Positions 10,804 through 18,315 of a DNA stretch of 64,000 nt are shown in pieces (position 1 is the first letter of the stretch; every line of letters begins with the position of its first letter). Source of the DNA: JADLCX01 sp964630785 (lineage in GTDB: Bacteria; Planctomycetota; Phycisphaerae; Phycisphaerales; UBA1924); assembly GCA_964630785.1 (NCBI GenBank), contig CAZVZG010000006.1, positions 62,001 to 126,000 of the forward strand, written 5' to 3'. The notes beneath the pieces are model-generated. The model made no database searches. It had not been told where the DNA came from and was given only the letters and a program-made list of their open reading frames with translations. A program made the position numbers and the translations under genes.

Positions 10804-11871
10804 TCAGGGCCTCTGTCGCGGCTCCTTTCCGCCGAAATCGATGCCGCGGACGCCCCATCGCGTCCAGCGGTAATAGCCCTTGACCACGTCCCCCAGGGCG
10901 GTGCCGCTGATGGCCGGCGGGTCGTCCGGCTCCATCGGGCTGTAGGAGTAGATCGTGTACGTGAGCGGGTTGTTGGGATCGAGTGGGTTCCAGCCGACGT
11001 TGGACTCCGAGGTTTTCTTCACCTGCACCGAACCGTCGCCGAAGGCCAGCGGCTGCGCCGCTTTGGGATAGGCATAGAAGAGCGTGTTCCTGTTCTTGTG
11101 CCGGTCGAACAGGTCGAAGAACAGAACCTTCTGCGAGGGAAACATGAGGTCGTCAACCCGCTTATTCACGAAGCGGGTGTCCCCGTAGTGGTTGTACAGG
11201 CGGTAGTCATTGGTGGACTGCGAGATGCCCTCGTTGGGCCGCTCGGAGGTCCACACCGCGGGGATCAACTGGTACGTGGCCCAGTAGGGCTGCATTTGCC
11301 GGTACTCCGGCGTAGCGGTCACGTCTCCTCGGTCATACTCGGGCAGAGACTCGACGTCTTCCGGGGCGGTGCGCTGCCAGACCTGCGACACTCGGTCTTC
11401 CGGGCAGACCACCCCACCGACCGGCAGTCGATCGCCCCCGAAATAGCCGCCGTCGGCCAGCACGAGTTGCGTGAAGTTGCGGTCCACCATCCGATTATCG
11501 AACCGCGGCTGCATACGACCGGTCATCCGCCGCACGATGTCCGCGGCCTGGTTGCAGTGCGCATCCGTCGACGTGCTCGCCGTGTTCAGGTCGCCCCACT
11601 GGCTGTACGCGACGTTGGGCTGCCAACTGAACGCGGCGAGCCAGCCCCTGGAATCGGTCCCGTACGCGTAGTACCCGGTCGCGAGCTGCCGCATGCCCGT
11701 CTGGCACACGGACATCCGGGCCACACGCCGCGCTCCGGCGAGCGCGGGAAGAAGAATGCTCACCAGCAGCGCGATGATCGCGATGACGACGAGCAACTCG
11801 ATTAACGTGAACGCGACCGAACGACGCCCGGGACCCCGCCCCTGAGAGAGACCGCGCGTTATCGTCGGCAT
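10804..11871 (-). CDS. Pseudopilin-like protein (prepilin N-terminal methylation motif)
   Basis: 355 residues. The start at 11871 (MPTITRGLS) has AAGGAG eight bases upstream. The type IV prepilin signature follows a short basic leader: RRSVAFTLIELLVVIAIIAL, where cleavage would precede the Phe with Glu at mature position 5. A large C-terminal domain ends with the DG motif typical of planctomycete pseudopilins (PLAFGDGSVQVKK) and WTRWGVRGIDFGGKEP. The same-strand neighbour upstream is a close paralogue, so the two arose by tandem duplication. It is likely assembled by or associated with a type II secretion-like pilus; its specific role is unknown. Confidence 0.85.
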   Translation of the reverse strand: MPTITRGLSQGRGPGRRSVAFTLIELLVVIAIIALLVSILLPALAGARRVARMSVCQTGMRQLATGYYAYGTDSRGWLAAFSWQPNVAYSQWGDLNTASTSTDAHCNQAADIVRRMTGRMQPRFDNRMVDRNFTQLVLADGGYFGGDRLPVGGVVCPEDRVSQVWQRTAPEDVESLPEYDRGDVTATPEYRQMQPYWATYQLIPAVWTSERPNEGISQSTNDYRLYNHYGDTRFVNKRVDDLMFPSQKVLFFDLFDRHKNRNTLFYAYPKAAQPLAFGDGSVQVKKTSESNVGWNPLDPNNPLTYTIYSYSPMEPDDPPAISGTALGDVVKGYYRWTRWGVRGIDFGGKEPRQRP

Positions 11872-12066
11872 CGGCGCACTCCTTCCGGTTTCGCCGCCCC
11901 GGCTGAAGAACCGTTCCGCCGGCAACCTGCTCTACGCACGCCGTCACCGACCGGGTCCATCAACCAAGCGTGAATCCAATGGTACCGATCTGAGAGCGGT
12001 CGGCTGCGTGTCTTGCACCGAAATCTTGCCGTCGAACGCCGGTGTGATCGCGCTCGCCTCACAGCG

Positions 12067-12093
12067 ATTGATTGACATGCCGAATCAATCAAT
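12067..12093. promoter_or_regulatory. Inverted repeat between paralogous pseudopilin genes
   Basis: ATTGATTG and CAATCAAT form perfect eight-base arms around an 11-base spacer. The site lies 64 bases beyond the stop of the upstream paralogue and about 200 bases before the downstream one. There is no T-run in either direction, so it looks more like a dimeric operator than a terminator. Confidence 0.35.
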
Positions 12094-12156
12094 GACGCCC
12101 AATGATGCCGGGGAGTGTTCCGATCCGCCGCGAGATCGTGGCCCGTACCGACGGAA

Positions 12157-13212
12157 TCACGGACGCCGTCGCGGCTCCGGGGCGCCGAAGTCGATCCCCC
12201 GCACACCCCAGCGCGTCCAGCGGTAATAGCCGATCACCGGGTCGCCCTGTGCTCCGGTGGTGCGTGCGGCCGGGTCGCCGAAGCTCATGGGCTTGTAGAA
12301 ATACTGCGTAACCGCGTTGAGGTTGGTGTACGCATCGGGGTTCCAGCCGCGGTTGGAGTCGCGGGTCTTCTTCACCTGCACCGATCCGTCGGCGAAGATC
12401 AGCGGTTGTGACGAATCCGGGTAGGCGTAGAACTGCGTGCGCTTGGCGAAGTGGCGGTCGAAGAGGTCGAAGAACACGACCTTCTGCGAGGGGAAGGCGA
12501 AATCGTCCATGCGCCGGTTGAGAAACTTGGTCTGCGACGGGCTGTAGTAGTACAGGCGGTAGTCGGTCGTGGCCTGCGAGATCGACGGCGGGCCGAAGTC
12601 GCTGGCCCACACCGCGGGCACGAGCTGGTAGCTCGACCAGTACGCCTGCATCTGCTGAAACGCGCCGGCGGGCGTGCCGCCGGTGTCACCACGCTGGTCG
12701 GGGGGAAGGCTCGGGATCAGTTCCGGCTTGGTGCGCGACCAGATGAGCGAGAGGCGGTCCTCGGTGCAGACGACGCCCGGCTCGGGCAGCGTGTCGCTCC
12801 CGAAGTAGCCCCCGTCGATCAGCACGAGGTGGGTGAAGTTGCGGGCCATCATGCGTCCGGTGAATCGGGCCTGGTTCCGCCCGGTGAGTCGGCGCACGAT
12901 GTCCACCGACTGCATGCAGTGCGCGTCGGTCGGGCTGTTGACGTTGTTCAGGTCGTTGAAGCTGCTGGGCGACGTGCGCGGCTGCCAACTGAAAGCGGCG
13001 AGCCAACCGCGGGTATCGGCCGCGTAGTTGTAGTAGCCGTTGCCCATGCCCCGCATGTTCGACTGACACTGGGCCATGCGGGCGACTCGCCTCGCGCCCG
13101 AGAGCGCGGGCAGCAGGATGCTGACCAGCAGCGCGATGATCGCGATCACCACCAGCAGCTCCACAAGCGTGAACGCGGCCTGCCTTCGGATCGCCAACCG
13201 ATTACGGAGCAT
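12157..13212 (-). CDS. Pseudopilin-like protein, paralogue of its downstream neighbour
   Basis: 351 residues. The ATG at 13212 (MLRNRLAIRRQAAF) has GGGAGG five bases upstream. The prepilin motif QAAFTLVELLVVIAIIALLV is near residues 11-30. The C-terminal half closely matches the gene at 10804: both share DYRLY, FLNRRMDD or FVNKRVDD, FPSQKV.FFDLFDRH, DGSVQVKKT and YRWTRWGVRGIDFG. The pair therefore encodes two versions of one surface or pseudopilus protein. The divergent FKBP gene begins 258 bases away. A run of nine G lies in that shared upstream region. Confidence 0.85.
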   Translation of the reverse strand: MLRNRLAIRRQAAFTLVELLVVIAIIALLVSILLPALSGARRVARMAQCQSNMRGMGNGYYNYAADTRGWLAAFSWQPRTSPSSFNDLNNVNSPTDAHCMQSVDIVRRLTGRNQARFTGRMMARNFTHLVLIDGGYFGSDTLPEPGVVCTEDRLSLIWSRTKPELIPSLPPDQRGDTGGTPAGAFQQMQAYWSSYQLVPAVWASDFGPPSISQATTDYRLYYYSPSQTKFLNRRMDDFAFPSQKVVFFDLFDRHFAKRTQFYAYPDSSQPLIFADGSVQVKKTRDSNRGWNPDAYTNLNAVTQYFYKPMSFGDPAARTTGAQGDPVIGYYRWTRWGVRGIDFGAPEPRRRP

Positions 13213-13469
13213 CGCGGCCTCCCAGTCGCGGCGAGAGTTCGCCGGTGGCCCACAGACATTCAGAATACCACGGGCGAACGGGGCCGGGCAAGCCCGGGTT
13301 GGGAGGGGGGGGGAATCCGAGGGATCGGGGGATGACGGGATCGCAGGGGTCAAACGTCCGGTCAACAGCCCAGGGTCCCTTGATCCCCGAAACCCACGAT
13401 CCTTCCCCCCTTACCCTCCTACCGTTCCGCCCTGTACGTTTTCCCGCACCCCCAAGGACACACCTGACC

Positions 13470-14360
13470 ATGTTGAAGCTCGCTCCCCTTGTGCTCGCCG
13501 CGGGCCTGGCGTTGGCCGCGCCCCTGTCGGTCGCCCTCGCTCAGCCCGGCGACAAACCCGCCACCCCCCCCCCCCCAACTTCCACCCCCGCCACAACCGC
13601 GCCCGCGATCCCGGCAACCCCCGCCGTCACGCCGCCCGCCGCCGAGCCGGCCGCCCCCGCGGCGATCCCGGTCCCGAGCGATCTGCCCGTCATTAAGCGG
13701 ACCGAGCGCGAGGATGGGCTGATCATTGAAGACCTGAAGATCGGCGACGGGTACGAGGTGCCGCAGGGCGGTGCGGTGGTGGCTCACTACCAGGGCACGC
13801 TGAAGGCGGACGGCAAGGAGTTCGACTCCTCGTTCAAGCGCGGCGAACCCGCGGCGTTCCCGCTCTCGGGCGTGATCGAGGGCTGGCAGGAAGGGGTGCC
13901 CGGAATGAAGGTCGGCGGCATCCGTCGCCTGACCGTCCCGGCCAAGCTCGGGTACGGCGAGCGGGGTGCCGGCGCGGACATCCCGCCCAACAGCGACCTG
14001 GTGTTCATCATCCAACTTGTGGATGCGTTGCAGATCACGGACGAGACGGTCGGCAATGGCGAAGAGGTCGGGCCGCGACCGATCTGCGTCACCGACTACA
14101 CCATGACCGGCGCCGACGGCAAGGAGATCGAGTCGGCCACCAAGGAACACCCCTTCATCTGGGTTCCGGGCGAGCACATGGGCATGTCCATGGGCCTTGA
14201 AGGAATGAAGGTCGGCGGAAAGCGCAAGCTGGTGATCCCCAAGGAGATGAACAAGACGGCGCCCGGCGCCCCCGGCACCCGTCCTGCGGACGTGCCGATC
14301 ACCGTCGAGGTCGAACTGCTGGCGGTCAAGAACCTCGTCCCGCCTCAGCCCAAGAAGTAG
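13470..14360 (+). CDS. Exported FKBP-type peptidyl-prolyl isomerase with two FKBP domains
   Basis: 296 residues. The start at 13470 gives a Sec signal peptide (MLKLAPLVLAAGLALAAPLSVALAQ). A Pro/Ala/Thr linker of about 45 residues follows, encoded in part by a run of 13 C. The first FKBP domain (about residues 75-190) has VVAHYQGTLKADGKEFDSSF, GVIEGWQEGVPGMKVGG, RRLTVPAKLGYG and DLVFIIQLVD; it keeps the normal fold signature. The second (about 195-290) is divergent (DYTMTGADGKEIES, GMSMGLEGMKVGGKRKLVIP) and may not be catalytic. It probably folds proline-rich exported proteins in the periplasm. A terminator follows. Confidence 0.93.
   Translation: MLKLAPLVLAAGLALAAPLSVALAQPGDKPATPPPPTSTPATTAPAIPATPAVTPPAAEPAAPAAIPVPSDLPVIKRTEREDGLIIEDLKIGDGYEVPQGGAVVAHYQGTLKADGKEFDSSFKRGEPAAFPLSGVIEGWQEGVPGMKVGGIRRLTVPAKLGYGERGAGADIPPNSDLVFIIQLVDALQITDETVGNGEEVGPRPICVTDYTMTGADGKEIESATKEHPFIWVPGEHMGMSMGLEGMKVGGKRKLVIPKEMNKTAPGAPGTRPADVPITVEVELLAVKNLVPPQPKK
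13564..13576 (+). repeat. Run of 13 C in the FKBP gene
   Basis: Homopolymer just after the signal-peptide region of the isomerase. A one-base slip would shift the frame before the catalytic domains. Confidence 0.6.
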
Positions 14361-14771
14361 CGCAGTCGCTGCGAGGTGCGAAACCTCGTTGACCCCATCA
14401 TTACACTGGACGCTCTGTCCGCGGCCGCCTCAATCGGGGCGGCCGCGTCGTTTTCCACGAACGTCAGCACGATCGAAGTCCGGTCGAGCGCAAGACTCCG
14501 ACAGTCGGCGGCAACCGTTCGGAACGAAACCTTGCAATTCAGCCCCGATCGGCACGCAATCTGCGATTTCAACTGTTTAGGGGATGTTTTTGACCTCGGA
14601 TCGGGTGGACAAGCCCCCCAACATCACGATAATGGCAGCCTGTACTTCTCTTTGGCCGGTGGACACCACGACCGTGTCACCAGGGCATCGCCGGCCAGGG
14701 CCCAGGAACGCCCAAACGAGAGTCCGCCGAACGCTGTTGCATGTGCGCAGTGTTTGTCGGGTGAGGCGGGT
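14361..14771. other. Intergenic region without a recognised gene
   Basis: Between the FKBP gene and the LuxR-type regulator. It holds a terminator near its left end. The regulator's frame is open through most of this stretch, but the residues look non-conserved and the better start is at 14772. No other gene is supported. Confidence 0.5.
14420..14454 (+). terminator. Terminator after the FKBP gene
   Basis: Perfect ten-base arms CGCGGCCGCC and GGCGGCCGCG with an eight-base loop, followed by TCGTTTTCC. Confidence 0.8.
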
Positions 14772-15704
14772 ATGCGAACGATTGACAAACTTCCCTACGT
14801 GGAAGTCGATCTGGCTATGCGGTTGCTGGCCGCCGTGGGGTGTGCGGGTCCACAATCCCCAAGCGCATCGGGAGTGGTGGCTTCCAAACTCTGCTCGGTG
14901 CTGGGTGCTCGCGTCTGCCTGATCGGCGAGGTCCCAGTCGACGTGGCGAGTGTGAAGATGCCGTGGCGGCCGCGGGCTGAGTTCGGCTGGCGCGACGACC
15001 GGCAGCGTCACGCCATCTTCTCGAGCCTGGACGACCCCAGCGCGCACGACCCAACGGTGATTTCGCTGTTGGACCGTGCCAAGCCGCCGGTGACGACCTA
15101 TTCACGGCGCGAACTGGTGGAAGACGAGCGCTGGTACTCCAGCCGCTACTTCGCTTCATACCGAAAGGGTTCGGGGCTGGACGATCAGGCTTTCTCGCTG
15201 TGGACCGACATGCCCAAGCCGGGCTGGATGGGGATCATCGGGCTGCACCGGGATGCGTCGGACCCGCCGTTCGACCCTGAGCGACTGGCGCTCTTCGAGT
15301 TGCTGCACCGCCAACTCGCGCCCTGGCTGTGGCTCGACGAGTCGGGTGATGTGCACGTCAAGCCGTTGCACAACGGCACTTCGGCGGGAGTCCTCAACAA
15401 CCACAACGGCCAATCAAGCGTGCTCGGCAGCGGCCTCACGGCGGCGCAGCGCCGGGTGCTGCCGTATCTGCTTCAGGGCTATAAAGAGGAGAAGATCGCC
15501 GAACTGCTGTGCCGCAGCCGGCACACGGTCCACGACCACGCGATGGCGATCTATCGCGAGTACGGCGTGCACAACCGCGTGGAGCTCATGCTGCGGTTCA
15601 GCGGAGACGGGGAGGTCGGGGGTTTGGGGGAGAACGAGGGGGCGCCCTCACCCGGCCCGCGCGGCCCGAGTTTCCCGCCAACGCCGGAACCGGGCCGCGA
15701 CTGA
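14772..15704 (+). CDS. LuxR-type HTH transcriptional regulator
   Basis: 310 residues from the ATG at 14772 (MRTIDKLPYVEVDL), which has GAGG just upstream. A large N-terminal region with no recognised receiver motif is followed by a LuxR-type helix-turn-helix at about residues 220-275: SGLTAAQRRVLPYLLQGYKE then KIAELLCRSRHTVHDHAMAI. A disordered Pro/Gly-rich tail follows. The N-terminal half may be a PAS/GAF-like sensor, but that is only a guess from its size. Target genes are not evident; the following gene, an exported protein, is 106 bases downstream on the same strand. The frame is open upstream to 14376, so a longer form cannot be excluded. Confidence 0.8.
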   Translation: MRTIDKLPYVEVDLAMRLLAAVGCAGPQSPSASGVVASKLCSVLGARVCLIGEVPVDVASVKMPWRPRAEFGWRDDRQRHAIFSSLDDPSAHDPTVISLLDRAKPPVTTYSRRELVEDERWYSSRYFASYRKGSGLDDQAFSLWTDMPKPGWMGIIGLHRDASDPPFDPERLALFELLHRQLAPWLWLDESGDVHVKPLHNGTSAGVLNNHNGQSSVLGSGLTAAQRRVLPYLLQGYKEEKIAELLCRSRHTVHDHAMAIYREYGVHNRVELMLRFSGDGEVGGLGENEGAPSPGPRGPSFPPTPEPGRD

Positions 15705-15810
15705 ATCGGCGGGATTTGGGTCTCTCGATCGGGCTCGGGCATTTCGGCCCCGCTTGGCTCGTAATGTTCGGTGGCGGATGCGTGAAGCTCGCCGCCGAAC
15801 GGAGGTCCAC

Positions 15811-16971
15811 GTGCAAACCCGATTCTCGCTCCACCCTGTCGTGTGTTCACCCTTCCGCGTGCGTCCGAGCATCGTGGTCGGGGTTGTAGCGGGAGTGTTC
15901 GCCGCGGCCTCGATCGGTGGTGCGGGTGTGCCCGCCTGGGGAGCCGAACCGCCCAAATCGCCTGCACCGCCCGCGCCCGACGGCCGCGAAGTCGATCTGC
16001 GCCCGAAGTTCCGAGTGGGACGAGACACGCGGTACCGCTTCGAACTCAGCAGCGCCAACCGGCTCAAGTCCACAACCACGCCCGAACTCGACGGCGACCA
16101 GACGCTGACGCAGTCGATCGGGCTGCGGATGCACACGGTCGAACTCACCGAAGACGGCGCGGTAGTTGAACTGATCTACGACAGCATCAAGGCGACGCTG
16201 GAGACCGCGGACTACCGCGCGGCCTTCGACAGCGGCAAGCCGGCGGCAGGGGGGGGGGGAGGGGGGCGACCCGGAGCGAATCGACCGGCCCAGCCCGGCA
16301 CGGCCACCCCCCCACCTCCTCACAACCCTCGCGGCGCCAAGCCGACCCAGAACCGCGGCGGCGGCGACGCCGATATGGACGATCTGCTGGCCCAGATCAT
16401 GCGCCCCATGGTCGGGACGAAGCTGACGATGCACGTGGACAAGAACGGGAACATCACCAGCGTGTCGGGCGGCGAAGCGCTCGGGGGTGGCGGGATCGAT
16501 TTGGGTGGTCTGCTCGGCGGGCTGGGCGGCGGGGCCGGCGGTCTGGGTGGCGCGGGCTTGCCGACCGGCGGCAAGGGCGGCGGGCCGATGGCCTGGGTCA
16601 TCACCGGGCCCGCCCAGCGGTCCACCGTGCACGTCGGCGAGTCTTGGACCAACAACGATTCGCTCTCCGGCACGCCCGTCGGCGGGTTCTCCATGGTGAC
16701 CAAGCACACCTGCCGATCGGCCGCCGGCGGCCTGGCCAACTTTGTATTCTCGGGCCGCGCCGACGCCCGGTCGCTGGGTGATTCGACCGGACCTCTCGGC
16801 GGGTTCACGCTCAAGGAGTCGAGCTACGGCGGCACGTACGTGTGGGACACGTCACGCGGCGAACTGAAAGAGATGAACGGGACGCTGAACACGAAGATCG
16901 AGCAGACCGCGGGCAACGGCACGACTCAGATGTCGGCTGAGACCCGCATCACGATCCGCCGCGCGGATTGA
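15811..16971 (+). CDS. Exported protein of unknown function
   Basis: 386 residues. The GTG at 15811 has GGAGG five bases upstream. A long signal peptide (IVVGVVAGVFAAASIGGAGV) ends near PAWGAEPP. The mature part is beta-rich: FRVGRDTRYRFELSSANRLK, TVELTEDGAVVELIYDSI, LTMHVDKNGNITSVSGGEAL and a final GTYVWDTSRGELKEMNGTL. A glycine/proline-rich low-complexity section encoded partly by 11 G splits it, and a second glycine run follows GGEALGG. It resembles lipocalin-like or DUF6263-type planctomycete secreted proteins, but that assignment is from memory and weak. No operon partner is evident. Confidence 0.7.
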   Translation: MQTRFSLHPVVCSPFRVRPSIVVGVVAGVFAAASIGGAGVPAWGAEPPKSPAPPAPDGREVDLRPKFRVGRDTRYRFELSSANRLKSTTTPELDGDQTLTQSIGLRMHTVELTEDGAVVELIYDSIKATLETADYRAAFDSGKPAAGGGGGGRPGANRPAQPGTATPPPPHNPRGAKPTQNRGGGDADMDDLLAQIMRPMVGTKLTMHVDKNGNITSVSGGEALGGGGIDLGGLLGGLGGGAGGLGGAGLPTGGKGGGPMAWVITGPAQRSTVHVGESWTNNDSLSGTPVGGFSMVTKHTCRSAAGGLANFVFSGRADARSLGDSTGPLGGFTLKESSYGGTYVWDTSRGELKEMNGTLNTKIEQTAGNGTTQMSAETRITIRRAD

Positions 16972-17135
16972 CCGACGCCCGGGCGCTCGATAACCCGGGG
17001 CGTGGATTATCCGGCGTGCCGCCCCATCCGGCACAATCGGCACCGGACCGACGGACCGATTGTCCAAGCCCGCCAAGCCGCCAAGTCGCGATGGAGACGT
17101 TCCGATACCAAGCCTGATCCGCAGGGAGGTATCGC

Positions 17136-17357
17136 ATGAGCACGTCTCAGCGCACGTTTGAACAGGTCAAGTCCATCCTGGGCAAGCTTGACCGCGACAT
17201 CGACGCGGCCCGCCAGAAGCGGCTGCAGGCACGGATGCCCCAGCCGGCCGCGGCGCCCGCGATGCCCGCGGCCCGCCCGCTCGCGACGCCCGGCACATCG
17301 GGCTTCGGTCGCGCCACGCCGATGCGGATGGAACACCGCACCCAGCCGCGCCCATAA
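17136..17357 (+). CDS. Small protein of unknown function
   Basis: 73 residues with GGGAGG six bases before the ATG, the best ribosome-binding site nearby. The first 35 residues (MSTSQRTFEQVKSILGKLDR then DIDAARQKRLQAR) predict an amphipathic helix. The remainder is Pro/Ala/Arg-rich and probably disordered. It precedes the STAS gene by 58 bases on the same strand and may be co-transcribed with it. No family was recognised. Confidence 0.55.
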   Translation: MSTSQRTFEQVKSILGKLDRDIDAARQKRLQARMPQPAAAPAMPAARPLATPGTSGFGRATPMRMEHRTQPRP

Positions 17358-17415
17358 CGGCCCGCGCCCGGATTGCTCCGCAGGGATTGGACAGGATCGA
17401 TCGCACACGGGATTC

Positions 17416-17880
17416 ATGATGTTGCGGAATCTCCGAAAACTCTTCGGCGCAGGCGAGGCGGGCCAGCAGCCGTCCGACGCGCCCGGCCTCACCGACGCGA
17501 CCGGCGGCGAACAGGTGTACGACCAGCACCTGGTCACGTGCAGCCAGCTCGGCCAGACGCTGGTCGTGACCGTAGTTGAGCCCGAGCTCAACTCGTTCAA
17601 GGCCGCGGACGTGAACTGCGAGGTGCGGAGGCTGATGGCCGCCAACCCGCAAGCACGCAACCTCGTCATCGACATGGGCAACATCGAGTACCTCGACTCG
17701 GCGGGGCTCAACGCGTTTGTGGACCTGCTCACCGTGGTGCGTCAGACGGGCGGCCGGATCGGCGTGGCCGCGGCGACGCAGCAGGTCGAGGTGCTCTTCA
17801 AGCTCACCCGCCTGGAACTGGTCTTCACGATCCGCCGAACCGTGATCGAAGCCATCGACGCGATCGAGAAGGCGGGCTGA
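17416..17880 (+). CDS. STAS-domain protein (anti-sigma factor antagonist type)
   Basis: 154 residues. The STAS domain covers about residues 45-150: TLVVTVVEPELNSFKAADV, NLVIDMGNIEYLDSAGLNAF and GGRIGVAAATQQVEVLFKLT. The DSAGL motif carries the serine that is phosphorylated in SpoIIAA/RsbV relatives, so it may act in a partner-switching pathway. No cognate kinase or sigma factor is adjacent. Two consecutive ATGs (17416 and 17419) are possible starts and no strong ribosome-binding site decides between them. The 40-residue N-terminal extension is unusual for a stand-alone STAS protein. Confidence 0.85.
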   Translation: MMLRNLRKLFGAGEAGQQPSDAPGLTDATGGEQVYDQHLVTCSQLGQTLVVTVVEPELNSFKAADVNCEVRRLMAANPQARNLVIDMGNIEYLDSAGLNAFVDLLTVVRQTGGRIGVAAATQQVEVLFKLTRLELVFTIRRTVIEAIDAIEKAG

Positions 17881-17995
17881 GCCGGCGGATCGGCCGCGGT
17901 CCCTCCCCACAACACGCCCGTGACGCCCCGCTTGCCTTGATCGTGGGGCGCGTTAGCATTGACGACACCCGCTCGCCTGCGGATAGGCGAGTGTT

Positions 17996-18066
17996 AGGGG
18001 ATTGGTGTAACGGTAGCACGACTGACTCTGGATCAGTTAGTCTAGGTTCGAATCCTAGATCCCCTG
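17996..18066 (+). tRNA. tRNA-Gln (anticodon CTG)
   Basis: Acceptor AGGGGAT pairs with ATCCCCT; the T-arm is CTAGG-TTCGAAT-CCTAG; the anticodon loop CTCTGGA gives CTG. A G discriminator is followed directly by CTTTT, so CCA is not encoded. Confidence 0.95.
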
Positions 18067-18315
18067 CTTTTCCGCTTCGGCCGCACTCAGGGTTGCGAGG
18101 CCGAAGCGTCAACCGACTTGGCGTCAGTTCCGTTCGATGACCGCTTCGAGGTCATCGATGCCGCGCATCCTCGCCCGGGGATTGCGCCCGTCGCGGGCTC
18201 CTCGCAAGCGTCCCCCGCCCCCGGCTGGCGATGGACCGTGCCGCGAGCTGTCGCACCGAGACATCGCGCCGCTGCTCGGCACCCGGTTGTCCACGGCCCC
18301 AAGGGGCTCGCCGGT

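Noticed and set aside
12067..12093. Inverted repeat considered as a terminator.
   Set aside because: No T-run on either strand and an 11-base spacer; more like an operator.
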